From: Siphonodentalium dalli
Taxonomy: Eukaryota; Mollusca; Scaphopoda; Gadilida; Siphonodentaliidae
Length of the DNA: 64,000 nucleotides
Direction of reading: 5' to 3'
Assembly (NCBI GenBank): GCA_032622095.1
Contig: CP136064.1
Span: 192,293,948-192,357,947 of the forward strand
This document shows positions 1 to 13,700 of this stretch, one piece after another. Each line of letters opens with the position of its first letter. Position 1 is the first letter of the stretch. The notes beneath the pieces were generated by a model. It made no database searches and was not told where the DNA came from. It saw nothing but the letters and a program-made list of their open reading frames with translations. A program made the position numbers and the translations under genes.

Positions 1-1580
1 TGAGCTAAAAACTAGAATCGCATGATCAAATACATTTTGAAATAACACACTCATAAAATTATATCTACATGAGAATAGATGATATGGCTCAAAGTTAGCG
101 GAGTACACACTGATGATCATTACCAGACATCTATTTTACACAGACCCTCATTGCAAGAAATTATATATGCAAAGACAGTCACCGATTTTCAGATGCATTT
201 CCAAAGGAAAGAAAAATATTTATGTGAGCATTTTTCTCACCCGAATGACATCAACTTGCGAAGCAGCAACAATCGGTAAATTCTTTTTGCGGTTGCATTC
301 TGGGTTTTTGCACATACAAAATATAACTTAACCCTTTCTTTACTAAATACTAATTGATGTGTAGTTACTGTTTATTGGCAAGGGAATAATCATATTTGTT
401 CTCAGTAAAAGGAGTTGTACTAATGATGGAGGGACTTTTCTTTTAAAGGAATTATTTTCTCTTCATAATACTAATTATATATATTTAAAATGCCCATTTC
501 GCCAAGAAAATTCAAAATCCAGTAGATATTATTTTTTTGACATAAACAAAAATTGCGAATGTTGCTGAAGATTTAATCAGGTAAGTCACTTGACATATCA
601 TCTGATAGGCGCGGTCACATGACTGTATTTTCTGGCAAGATCACCTGTTTTGCTAACCAGTGACAGTGGTGGGCGGAGTTTAAAATAATTCCGCCAATTG
701 CGAAACGAGTTGATAATTACATATGAAATATCGCAATCTCTCCGATTAAATACCTTTATATGATAAATAAATAGTGATCATTAGATAACTGGTTGAATGT
801 GCTGATTATGAACTGGATTTGCTAGAATATTAGATTATATAATGAATAATGATGACTAAAGTGTAATTTGAAATGATAAAAGTGGAGTGAAATGAAATTA
901 TTTATGCGGATATCAAATGAGCGGAATATAGTGCGAAACGAAATTGTGTTGTTTCTACAAGAAATAAAATTTGGGCCTTCTTCTTCGTTTTATGGTACAA
1001 ATTTCGAAAGCTAATTTATTCCACTGAAATATTGTCATACTGTTGTGCGTCAGAGGAGTGCAATTAAAAATCAATGGTGCATCATTCAAAAAGTGTGTTA
1101 AATATCATGATGGCTTATATTCATCATATTCTTCCTCTTTGTTTCCTCCCATGAAGCCTTTTGTGTGAAGAAGAGCACGACTGCCATTAAATTAAGCATT
1201 ACTAAATAATTACTAAAAAAGAGGGTTCGATCACAAGCCATAGCTATAATATTTTAATGCTTTAGAAGGAATTAATCCGCTTCAGTTCACTTGAAAAGCT
1301 TATGATTTATATCTGCGAGCCGCTTTCTAAAATCCCACAGTCAAGACATCGCATAAAGAAACAAATTAACTCTAATACATAACAGAAACTACAACACGGC
1401 ATAACAGTACTTTTTTTTTCGAAATTGTAGGCAAGTTATACTTGGCCGGGCATTGTTTTTTCAGTTTTTTTTTTTTTTTTTTTCCTTTTTGTTTTATTTG
1501 TTTTATGTTTTGATGGAAGATATCGACTTTCAAGAGAGAAATTTTTAATTGTCAGCTTAGAAAAAATCCAATGATCGCCT
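1..1580. other. No gene seen
   Basis: AT-rich sequence with a T run near 1465. No BRAP-like exon was recognised on the minus strand, though the missing coiled-coil exons would be expected in this direction. Confidence 0.5.
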
Positions 1581-1582
1581 CT

Positions 1583-1850
1583 TATAAAGAGCGTATACGC
1601 TTCTGTCGCCCAAATGTGGTAGACGATAAAGAGCGTTCTCAGTTATGAATGCTGTGATCATTTTCGAGGTAACATGGGTGATTTTGTATGTGGCATAGTG
1701 ACATTTGAATATAAAGAGCGTCCATGCTTCTGTTGCCCAAAAGTGGTAGACAATAAAGAGTATTCTCAATTATGAACTTTGTTGTCTTTTTCAAGAAAGT
1801 ACTAGTACATAATAGGTGACTTGTGTGTGGCATGGTGGAATTTGGATATA
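1583..1850 (+). repeat. Degenerate tandem duplication, about 127-bp unit x2
   Basis: TATAAAGAGCGTNNACGCTTCTGTYGCCCAAA-GTGGTAGAC recurs at about 1583 and 1710, followed in both by CTCA(G/A)TTATGAA. Single related fragments occur near 37988 and 54255. Confidence 0.7.
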
Positions 1851-2567
1851 TGGAAATAACTTACAAAAAAACAACAAATGACACACCAAATTATAGTTAA
1901 CATTATTCCGCCCAGTGTTTTTACAATGTTTGGGTGCATATTATGACAAAGTTGATGCGATCGTCTGTTGCCCTTATCACTCATTTTGGGTCCCATTTTA
2001 TAGTGCAAACAATTTCGCCGGTTGACACTGATGAATAGTCGCTGAGTGATGACAAGTCACTGAGTGAATAAGAGACTATCAAGGCACTAGTAACATATAT
2101 TCAACAAATCAAACACGCTGTGGCATGTCATTAATGGCTGCAGAAACAACCATCCTAGGTGCTACTAATTACTTTATTCATATAAGTATGGTCTGCTATA
2201 CGAGAATGATTTCAGAAGTCAACCACACTATCTTGATTAATTAAATAACTCATCGTATTTCGACGTAATCTATACAACACATGCTCACAAACCGATTCAG
2301 TATTTTAATATCGGCTGACTAAAATTACGTAAAAATCGTATTTGGGATAATAAACTCTGGCTCCAAATCTGTGTTTTTAATTTGCTCACCCATTTTGATG
2401 TCATCGTAGTTTAGTCACGGAAATATGCGAAAACCGGTGGAGGAATTATTTATAAATTTTTTGGCTTATTTATTATGCGATTGGAATAGGACTTGGGTCA
2501 TATTAATCACAATCAGGAGGGCTCTCCGAATGTGTTTGGAGGTTTGTAGACAATATGAATCCTTTAA

Positions 2568-3374
2568 CCCTTTCAGTGCCAAGTCCGTTTTTTGTATCAA
2601 CCCATATTCCTTGATCATTTTACTGTCCCAATGGGACTACGGATACCCCCTGTTTTTAAAATACTAAGATGTTTCACATGTCAGTAAACATTTAGTTAAA
2701 ATAATAAAATAACATTTCCCATTGCAGGTGTACAACCATAACCCTAATCTTAAACCTATTGACCAAAAAATGTAGGAATAAAAGCTTGGACAAAATTATG
2801 TATGTTGCAAAAAAAGTTTCTAAGTCGAAAAAGGGGGATAACTCCACCAAAACATGTCGGACAGACGTCATAATCGCAGGTGTACAGGTTCCCATGGTAC
2901 TAAATATCAGTGCCAAGATTAAAAAACATTGAGCGAAAAATGTAGGAATAAAAGCTCGGACAAAAGTATACATGTTGCGAAAATTTTCTAAGTCGAAAAA
3001 GGGGGGATAACTCCAGCAAAAAAAGTCCGACAGACGTCATAATCGCAGGTGCACAGGTTCCCATGGTGGTTGATGTCTGTACCAAGTTTCACGGAAATTG
3101 ATCAAAAAACGACTGAGAAAAACTCCGGACAAATTTGTGTCCACGGACGGACGACAGACGACGATGACGGACGACGGACGGACGACGGACGGACAAGCTG
3201 ACTCCAGTATACCCCCCCTAACTTTGTTGCGGGGGGTATAATAATGTGATACATTGATGGAAAGAGCTCTTAGAGCCCTTTCCATCAATATATCACATTA
3301 TTATAATCAATAAATTTGAAAAATGATCAAGGAAATATGGGTTGATACAAAAATCGGAATTGGCACTGAAAGGG
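2568..3374. mobile_element. TTAA-flanked element (CCCTTTCAGTGCC ends) with internal tandem repeats
   Basis: TTAA at both sides and roughly 60-bp inverted ends (CCCTTTCAGTGCCAAGTCCG / inverse with CGGAATTGGCACTGAAAGGG). The interior (about 2690-3240) is a different repeat with two or three degenerate units around CAGACGTCATAATCGCAGGT. It ends in a GGACGGACGAC-type tract and a C-rich/G-rich hairpin. Termini suit piggyBac-type MITEs. Confidence 0.75.
3238..3303. repeat. Perfect-type hairpin inside the TTAA element
   Basis: TATAATAATGTGATACATTG and its inverse face each other around GAAAGAGCTCTTAGAGCCCT. Confidence 0.6.
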
Positions 3375-3662
3375 TTAATAGTCCAGCAATTCATGGTGGT
3401 GGGATACAGTTTATGCAGTATCCATACTACAAGTTAAAATTGTTCAGTGAACTAATAATAAATAGAGCATGTCGTGTCGCGCCATGAACTATACCCATGT
3501 AGTCAACTCCGAGCTAAGCTCTATTGATTAATTTATAGGCTGACAAGATTATTTTATTATGCTGTCTTTTCCAAGTCAAAAGGTAAAAAAACAGCAGCTA
3601 CACCCTCCAAAATTGAAGCAAAATATTATGTTGTATCAAACATAGTACTGCATGGTACCCAT

Positions 3663-4365
3663 ACTAATAACGACCCCGCTCGGCGCGCTTGCACGCTCGA
3701 GCTCGGGTCGTGTATAGGTAACAGGTGGGCGCGCGTACTTGTGACGTTACACATAAATTACAGTATACCGTGAAGGAGAAATTTGTATTCACACAACATT
3801 TTCGTGGAAAAATCACGTGACTTCCGGCAGTGGTTTCACAAAATCGCGGAATCGGCAATGAAACGAATTTAATACTTCACAACTTCCGATATGTGGCAAT
3901 GGACAACTGAAGTATTTATTTATTTATAACAGTAAGTTGTTATGAATATGTCCTGCAAAGGTTAATATTAGATCAGTTTCATTTGTTAGCTAAATGAAGG
4001 CAGTTTACGGCGTTGTGACGTCAAAACGTCATTTGTCTCTGCGGGCCAGAATCCAGACATGACTGGACGCGTTGTGTCGTCTTCGCTTAATCGCAGCGAC
4101 GTACATTGTAGTCTATAGCATTCACTATATACATTACAATATAGAGGCTTTTATTATCAAAGGCCGATAGGCTATATTAAGGCATTATGTACTTATCGAA
4201 GTCCACTGGCATCCAAAACGATCTACACTAACAATCAAGTATTCGCGTCGCTGACATGCGTAGAGCCTATAGGCCTAATATATATGCATATTATAGTTCC
4301 ACGACTATTTGCACGATCCTTTGCATTGTCCGTCTTCTAACTATTATGTCGGGGTCGTTCTATAT
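3663..4365. mobile_element. Possible inverted-repeat element with CpG-rich left end
   Basis: AACGACCCCGCTCGG at the left and GTCGGGGTCGTT at the right are inverted. The left 80 bp is unusually GC-rich (GCGCGCTTGCACGCTCGAGC). No gene and no clear target duplication. Confidence 0.35.
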
Positions 4366-4650
4366 ATGCCTTGCATATTATCATATTACTAATAGTAGTA
4401 TGTATGAGATGGGTGCAGTTAATTGCTCCCAATAATTTTAAACCCTTGGTGACCTTTCAATAAATTTTATCAGGATTTCCAGCCTGCAAGTTTATTTGGG
4501 TCTGCATGTTTATTTGGAACACTAGAGTAAGCTAAAACTAATTTTTAACAGAATATTTTTGTTTTATTATCTTGTGCCACTGTTTTAGAAATGAAGCCTC
4601 TATTCCTGTATACTAGCTCGGGGAGTCCTAAATTCCTAATATTCACTTAC

Positions 4651-4740
4651 TTGCTGACACGCATCCTTTTTAACTTGAGAAAACTGATCTTCAAAGTATA
4701 GTCTTTGCGATTCAAGCTGATTAGTAAGCAGGTACGTGTA
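4651..4740 (-). CDS. BRAP: BRAP exon k: start of coiled coil
   Basis: Acceptor CTATTTCTAG and donor CAA|GTAAGT. It encodes 30 codons beginning [20 protein letters not shown], matching the YLLTSQLESQRIYWE segment that follows the zinc fingers. It ends in phase 0, so further coiled-coil exons are expected at lower coordinates, outside the window. Confidence 0.93.
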
Positions 4741-7700
4741 CTAGAAATAGAAGAGATATTTAACACATTATACACTAAATGGATTCTCCCATCAGTTATA
4801 AAAGTAGATAGTGGTTTAGTCTATCCTTCATTTGGAAGAAGTTCAGGAAATGTAAGCAGACGAAAGGCAAAGGAAAATATAATTCAAGTGCAGAAGAATT
4901 CATATTCATTGGTGGGAAATGTTCAGATTAAAAGTTCAACAAATGACCATGTATTCAACAAACGACCTATTGTCAGACGAGAGGGACCTGGTGGAAGATT
5001 TTACTTTTGAGGTTAATCATCAGTAGAATTAGGACTTGTGAGGTGCACATTGAAAATTCTTACGAGTGATGTGCTGTGGGGTTTGGTGTCTTTATCACAG
5101 GGTATCTGCCCATTTCTGGTGAATGAATTCAAGGAGTTTCAAGGAGGTTCCAGTAGTCAATTCAAGGATTTTCAATGGCTGCCCCGACAATTTTCAAGGA
5201 GTTTCCAGGAACCAACTGTTGAACATTACATCGTGGGTTGAGAGCAACAACCCGCCATCTGCAATTTTTTTTATAAAATCACTTTTTTGCGTTTTTGGCA
5301 TTATTTTGTTGATATCTAGGATATGTGAAAAAATTTACATGAAATTCCGTCCACAAGGGGTCAAACTGTGATGCACCAACCAGCCAAGTGAAAATATCAT
5401 AAAAAGCGGCAGCATAAAACTGCCATCTGCCTAGCTCTGTTACATGGCGGGTTCTTGTTGCCGTAACTCAATTAACTCCCAGTCATTCTGATATCAGAGA
5501 GTTGTGAAAGTGATTTGTATGGCGTTATCCTAATGATGCGATAAGATGATGCAATAAACCCAACAGTTGGATACTGCTATAATAAAGTAGATTTTAAATT
5601 GAAAGTTTATGGTTCCCACTTTATAACTTGTTAACTTAATCAAGGAGTGTATCAGATTAATAAAAGATAAAATCAAATTCCTATATTATGTTGGCTGTTG
5701 GCATTGTGTTCATTTAGTTGGTTCTGTTCCACAAAGTAACACTATTTTGTACGACAATAACTATATACCAAAGCTATGGATTATGAAGATGATTGGATTG
5801 ACACCACAATTGATGAATTGTTAATGAATACCTGTGATGCCACTGATATTTTGCCACATGTAAATGTTGAGAAAACATCTGATTTGGTGCAGAGTGGGAT
5901 CAATAATGCCACGGATGATCGAATGGAACCCACTAGTGACACGGTACAAGAAGTATTACGACCAGTTACCCACCAGCAAATGTGCCACGGACCAAGTACC
6001 CGTGCTTGACTTTGATGACAGCGAGTATGACACTGACAGTGATTATTGATCTTAATTGGGATCGGGATATTTATTAGTGATCTTTGTGCTTTTACTGTAT
6101 TATAATTCTGTCATTTTGATGCCAGTGTGGATTAAATTTGTTTGTGTTGCATACATATAATTAGCCGTGATATTATTGGAGTGTTGCCATGCCCAGTGAT
6201 TGATTGGTGAGTAGTTTGACATTAAATTATTTACAACAAAAACTAAACAAACATGCAATGATTGCAACCAACAAATAATTTTAAATCAATTATGTTAATA
6301 ATTAATTTGATAAAATGCCAGTGGACGCTCTATTGTACGTTTTAATAATTATTGTCATTCAATAGAACACACAAAATTAATTCAAATTCTAAATTTCTCA
6401 CCTTAACCAAACTTCATTTAAGCAAACTTATTTGGTATATAATTCATTAAATTTTTAATTAAATTGCTCACACATGTTCACATACAACAATCTTGTTGAA
6501 AGAACAAACAATTTAATTCCGAAGGTGCTAAATTCACCACCCCCATAGCAAAGACAACACAAGCTATATTAACAGAAGTTAAATTTCCATAGAGGATTTT
6601 CACACATCCCGGGAGCAACAGGCAGCCATGTGTCAGTTAGTGGTTTATTGCTGCCACATTAACAGAGCTGTGTGAGAACACTAATGCTCCATCTGTATAA
6701 ATTAGCTAATTATGGCCAATTATCAAGTCCCACATGTGTTAAAAATTTACTACATAATAGCACTTACCAATCTGTATTTGATATGTGTCTATCATTTATT
6801 TAATGGCATGAGACAATAAAGATTTTTGGAGAAGAAATCTTTAAATGGCTTTATCTCTGGTTCATAAAATATGTAGATGGCGGGTTGTTGCTCTCAACCC
6901 ACGACATGTGATACCACGTTTTCCACCATAATTTTATCATTTTGGGCTTTTTACGTAAACAGGAAATGAAGGTCATCGGAAGCGGATGTGATTTTTTTGT
7001 TTCGGTTTCGTTTTTGTTAATTTGTACGTTTTGATGTAAATAATAATAATAATAATATTTGTATAGCGCTTATCCCCAATAAGCGGGCCCTAATGTCGAA
7101 TGTCTATATAATATACAAAATACCTCAATCCGATACAATAAAAATACACTAATTACGGTACCTGAATTTGAAAAGCTTGGAACTATTTTTTGTTGTGTTC
7201 AATTTTATGATGCTTCATAGGGGGATCACATAATTGAAATAGACTCGAGAGAATTGGTGTTGGCGGGAAATGGAGTTACGTCCCATATACCAACAACAAT
7301 ACCACACTTCATTGGGGGGGGTCACACAATTACAATTGACTTGAGAGAATTGCCGCCAGGAGAAATTCAAAATGGAGTTACTTCCCATATACCAACAACG
7401 CGTTCGGAACTAAACTATCTATATTTATTGACTCCCGATGAATCGATATACCTGGGTTTTAGGGCTAGACGGAATTCCAGGGTTTTCAAGGGGTGGGCAT
7501 TCAATTCAAGGGTTTCACGGCCCCGGAAAATTGATTTTCCAAATCAAGGAGTTTCAAGGAATTCAAGGAGCCGCGGATACCCTGTATCAGTGTGGGGTTC
7601 TCTTGTCCATAAGCTACAGGGGTTAAAAATAGTCCATTGATATCCTATGGGTTCAATATTTCAGATTATTTATTAGGTTGTTTTGTCCAGTATGGGGTTA

Positions 7701-10700
7701 TTTTTGCATAATATTTCCAAATATTAATCATGATTCATCATGCTGACAAGTTCCATCGACACTCCCGAGTTATTCTTTTAACCCATGATTGGTGCAAAGC
7801 AGTCACATTACGAGCAACCTTGCTCAAGGGTCACAACTTGGCACGAAATTTGAACAGCGAATGAGCCAACAATAGCATGTCACTTAATTCGACCAAGCCA
7901 CTGTTTGTGTTGCGAATTCATCTCGATGTATTGACATCGAAGACAAGTCAGACATGCTAGCCACTGGATCATGGAGCTCCACGAAATGACATCTCATAAG
8001 TAAATACTTAAATGAATCCTTGCCATGGATTCATTATTTGAAACTAAATTTTTAGCAGAATTCTTACCTCGAGTGTTAAGGAATCCAGCTTCTCTTCCTG
8101 TATATAATTCCCATGTTCATCTATCTCAACAAGTTTCCCATCACTCTTGTTCTGAACAATACGATGGACATAGTTGTCCCCAGCATAGTCCCACACCTGG
8201 TTGTTACCCAACTGCATCGAATAGGTGTGCTGTGTTTCCTGAAAATGCCTGCCAAGCGGATAAAATACAGGTTCAGACACATGATTTGTGATGTGTGCTA
8301 CTATATTATTATTATATATTTAATTTAATCATAAGCTGTCAATCCATGAATACTGCAAAACAATTGGTTGACACATAATTGGCCATTTAGGTTATTTCTC
8401 GATAACCTAACTTTCTTGATTACTTCCCCCGACAACAGAAATGACAGAAGCGCTGAGTGACCACGCCTATACCACGTGCCTAAAAATGTACATGGAAACT
8501 GTTTGATACTTCCTATGCGTAAATATGAAATTTTGATGCTGCATCATAATTCCTTCGGGTATGACTGTATTGACAATAACCGTGCTAGATGCAGATATTC
8601 AGTTCACAAGTAACCTGTCAAATCAACAAGATTGAATATTGCAAAGAAGTGAAACACTGAAATTAAAACCAACACTGGTTAGTGCCAATCAAAAGCGCTG
8701 AATTGCCAGCGCGATTTCATCACTTGATGAACACCAGTTTTGAGTGACAGGTGTCTCTTTCAACTCAACATGTCTTTTTCATTGGTAAAAGTCTCTCAAT
8801 GTTTTATGCTCGTTATACTTCCAACTTCTACTTGTCTGGAGGTTCTCCTGTGAAATGATGGATAAAATTATAAGAAATAACTCTTTTTTCGATTAAAGTT
8901 ATGAGTTATAACAGAAAAGTTTGAAGATAAATTTTCTATATCAAAACAAGAGTTATTTCTTAAATATACATTTAGTTTAAACAGTATTTATTTTTCCCTC
9001 TATGGACATTCAGATAAATAATTACAATAGATACAAATTTAGAAGAAAAATATACATTTAAAAATGCATCAGACATCAATTAGTTTCAATGCTCTTTACA
9101 TAAGAAAGGCTTTCCCAAGACCTGATAAAACAAATTGGTCAACAGCAACTAAGACATTTCAAATACGGACAAAGGGATAAAATATCGGCATCACTAAAAC
9201 TATATACATCCGTAATAAAGATAATTGTATATATCAGGAATTCATTTTTTATGACACACCTTGACTCCAGATGTTGTGGGTAGCTAACTCCCTGGGTGAC
9301 ACAAAGTCTGACATGTCTCAGCATTGTTTGAACTTTATCATTGTATGAAGATTTGGTGGTTATTTCTCATTGAATAAATTATTTCTGGACTAATGAAAAA
9401 TCTTTCAAGCATAATGTCATAAAGAGTCAGTTAATAACTTAATATGTATCTGATTTACCTGTATGCATGCATCCCAACATAGCGACCACATCCAATGTTA
9501 CCACATACTAGGCAAATCCATAAGCTCTGCAACATTATTAAGAATAAACATATAGATCTCATATATGAAATTACATCCACAATGATAGAAGGTATTTTAA
9601 ATAGAAAATATCCTGGCATTCGTATAAACCAATACCTTTAATGAGAACAAATGTGTGTACGTGTTCAGTTGGACCATAACTATTGCAGTTCAAATTTGTC
9701 AGTCAGCAGAGAACAAATTCATGAATGAGATATCACTCTTAGTATTTGACACATGGTATACCCTATCGTTACCCCCCCCCCCCCCCCCACCCACTCCACC
9801 CCAAGTTCACTGTAGTGTGTATGTTGAAATATTGCATAGATGTAATAGAAGGGAAATTGCAAATCAATAGTACATTTTGAGAACTATACAAACTTGTAGT
9901 ATACCATCGTGTTATACATTCATTTTTAATTGATTCCGGACCAGCCTCTCATATACCAGTACGGATATGTCTCTACAGCATATATAAACCTTATATTCTG
10001 ATTATAATGGTGTCCTTACTCATTATAGTTGTTTTATTATTGGGCTATTGTATTGAATAAAACTTATTGGATCATAGAACGATGATATTTGGGGTGTAAA
10101 TTGAACTTGAGCCATTATGACTTCTCCTTGGTAACAATCGTCCACTTCTCCATAATAATCAAATAGGGAGAAGTGACTTCTCCTGAATTGCAACCTCTAA
10201 GCTGGTCCCTGTTCCTGGAGTTATCATTAAGGCAAACAAAAAAAGATACTATGTTTCCGCTAACGGTGTGGTAAAATTAGGGTTTTTTTTTTTTAATTTA
10301 ATTTAATATTTTTTTATCCAGCTACAGAAAAATTGAACTACCTCGACCAAAGTGACATAAAACGCCAACTCATGTTGTTTGGAAAGTATAATCTATTACT
10401 TGAACAACAGAGTGGAAATATACATTAAGATTGAATAAAAGATCAAACTTGGTTTATGCTTAAGTGTGTGATTTGTTATTCACATACCGCATTTTCATAA
10501 TTTTGACTACCTGTATATTACTTGGTATGAAATTGATGTAACTAATGTTTTATGAGAATTTTACCCATAATACCACCATTATACCGGTACTTGTATGATG
10601 ATGACTACATCCCATTGGTCTGGAGGTAGCCAGTACATGTACATCCAACCTACTAGTAGCATGCCTGGTTTTTGGAAACAGTAGCTATACCCCTACCATG

Positions 10701-13700
10701 TGTGGTGATAACGTCTATATATATACTGATACACACCCACCATGTCTGTTGATAGTTCCCAAACAAGGCTTAAAGCAGGCCTGGGATCCACTCTCAGGAA
10801 ATTAAAATCGCAAAATCATGCCCATCAATCCATCAATCCACACCTGGAGTTTTAACTGTTGATCGAGGTCCAGCCATCACTTTATGGTCACTTTACACAG
10901 GGATATGTTAGAAACCTTGTGTTTTGCACACTAATGAACATCATTATGATGTGCATTGGTGGTAAAAAAAAAAAAAAAAAGTCCGCGGTTATTTTTAGGG
11001 TCGGTCGATGTGCGAAACATAGTATCTGTTTTCTTTGGCCTAATCAAATAGAGAAACAATATGGCACCTAACATGCATCAGACTCATATTGCTTTGTGGA
11101 CAGCAATGCTAAGTGGAATGTTCAAACAAATGGACATCCAAGCTTGCATGTTAATAGTTCAATCTATACATTACCTCGTTAGAGCCACACTGCATACATT
11201 TATTGTTCAGTACCTCTTCTGGAGTTTGACAATATCTGCATATCGGGCAGCTAAAGAGAGACATTTAAAGATTTCTTCAGTTAGCATTCTGACACACAAT
11301 CAACAGCACAATAGTTTATTCATCTTTAAAGGATTTATCCAGTCTGGAAACTACCAAATGTAATCGGAAAGCCCTCCCTGTTGTGATTAAAATGTCCCAA
11401 GTCCCATTCCGATTGCATAATAAATAAGCCGAAAAATTAATAAATAATACCACCACTGATATTCAGGGATTTCCATGACTAAACTACGGATGACGTAGTA
11501 GTGAGCGAGCAAGTTTAAAACATAGCTTCGGAGCTGGAGTTTATTATGCCGACTATGATTACATAATCATAGTCAGCCGATACTAAAATACAGAATCGGT
11601 TTGTGCATGCGCTGTGTATATATAGATTACATCGCTATGCGATGAGTTATTTAAGTAATCAAGATAGTTTAGTTTAGTTTTAGTTTAGTTTCTCTATACC
11701 CCCAAATTGGCAGATGACACCATCACCATCCTCAACAGCTGGAAAAATAAATCTGAGTCTATGTCTCCCATAGCAGATGAGGCCATGCAGAATGAGGTCT
11801 CAAGAGGATGAACTTGGTGATGCGACCCCACTATCAGGGGCAGAATAACTAAATTCACCTTCAGGGGACCTCATTTTCAAATATCTGGCACCACATTTTG
11901 AGGCACGTCACATCATTTTGCTGTTTGCTAGAATTCACAATAATCTGACGGGTATTAATTGCTATCATTTTAGATCGAACTGTCCCAATTTAATAAAGAA
12001 TTTTGTAGCAATAAATTCATCCTGTCACAGACATAAGTACTTTAACCCTTCCATGACTGCAGCTTCTTGAAATTATGTGAAAACTGTGTGCCAATGTATT
12101 CTCTTATATATGCAAGTCTCACGTAGGGAGCCTCGCATATATAATAGAATGCATTGGCCTAACAATATTTACCATGCCCTTGTAAGCCAGTGCATCCCCT
12201 TATATATGTGAGGCCCCCTATGGAAGACCCGCATATATAAGAGAATGGACTGGAACATGATCATTACTGCTGCACCAGCATAGCTTCCCGTCATGAAATG
12301 GTTAAAGCCACACATATAATTGCAACATTAAACATTTTAGAAATTAGTAGTGTACAGTGGAAAGAGAATTCAAAGTCAATCATAAAAATGTTAATAAAAA
12401 ATAATTGTCAAATGAATGTTGCATGTGACTTGCCCATGATATTTTGCACATTCAAAGATGATTTCACACCACAAAATTTCATCTTTATGAGATTGTTTTT
12501 AACAGATATTCACGAACCTTGTGTCACTCCATTGTGCCAGGCATGTCATATGGAATGTGTGATTGCAAAGAATAGTCAGGATACCGTCAACTGATTCTTC
12601 CTGGAAAGGGGAAATAATCATGAAATAAAACGTCCCTGTGTGCTTGCTGGATAAATTAAAAATTATGCTCTATTATGCTTTATGCTTAGTTGTTTTTATA
12701 TAGCGAGCATACAGCGTAAGTACTTTTATTCCGGGTTTGGCAGAGGGAGGCAATCCGCCGGAAGTAAGAGCTTCATAAAAATGTTCTTCTACTGGTCAGA
12801 ACTTACATGTACAGTATACCCCATGTCATTGTTTGTCATTGTCATTTTGTGTGCCTTTTGTCAGCTTCAATATGGAGTGGTTGTTTGCCACAACTTGTTA
12901 TTATTTTCATTAAAGCTGACCTTTGATCGTATATAGGTGTTTATTAGTTTTTATTTTTACGGACATGTTGGTAAAAACATACCAAAATAATTTTGAAAGA
13001 AAATTTTAATTTTTTTTGTTATACTTGTTTTGGTCATAATATCAAAAATCAAAATAAAACATACAATGCTGGCCATTTATTTCAATGCGGCAGTATCTGA
13101 GGCTCAAATGATATTTTTAGTTTAGCCTTAACCCTGCTTAATCTGTAATTTTTCAAGTTACATACATACATTGTACTATGACTCATATGTCTATGAGGTT
13201 ATAATATACTGACCATTCTTTCTAGACATAATTGACAGTTAAGAGGCTATAATTCACTCACCATTTTTTATAGACATTCCGATCAGTTTGTTATTTATCA
13301 TGGCATAAGATATGATTTTTGAATGACATGCAATGAGGTTATTGTACACTCACCATTCTTTCGAGACATACAGGACAATTTGGTAGTTCTGTGAATCCTG
13401 GCACAGGAAAGCTTGCTCCCTGCAATTCATAGATTTGTTGCCATTAGATGACAATCACCTAGGCTCAGGTATTATATCACCCGGTAATCTAAAATTGCAA
13501 TCTGCCAATTTAAAAAATAAGGTGTAATTTTCAATTGAGGTGCTATAATAATCTATGAGAGTGTCACCCCCCCCCCCCACCCCCACTTTTTTCGTATGCA
13601 GAATTCAGGCCATTTTCAGGCAGTATGCGGGATTCATACTCCACTGTGAGCTGTTATTCAGGATCCATGGCCCAACTTAAATTGTATCCGAGATTTGAAT

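Larger units (their letters stand above)
5098..7584. mobile_element. Inverted-repeat element with CAAGGAGTTTCAAGGA motifs, host of a nested transposon
   Basis: CAGGGTATCTGC / GCGGATACCCTG ends flanked by TATCA on both sides (5093-5097, 7585-7589). The outer parts are rich in short motifs such as TTCAAGGAGTTTCAAGG. The middle (5232-6903) is a second transposon. Lies in the BRAP intron between exons j and k. Confidence 0.7.

Noticed and set aside
4705-5010. 101-codon plus-strand frame
   Set aside because: Overlaps BRAP exon k on the other strand and a decayed MITE whose sequence recurs elsewhere.
7254-7640. 128-codon plus-strand frame
   Set aside because: Lies in the CAAGGAGTTTC-rich arm of a transposon; it is made of short repeats and shows no domain.
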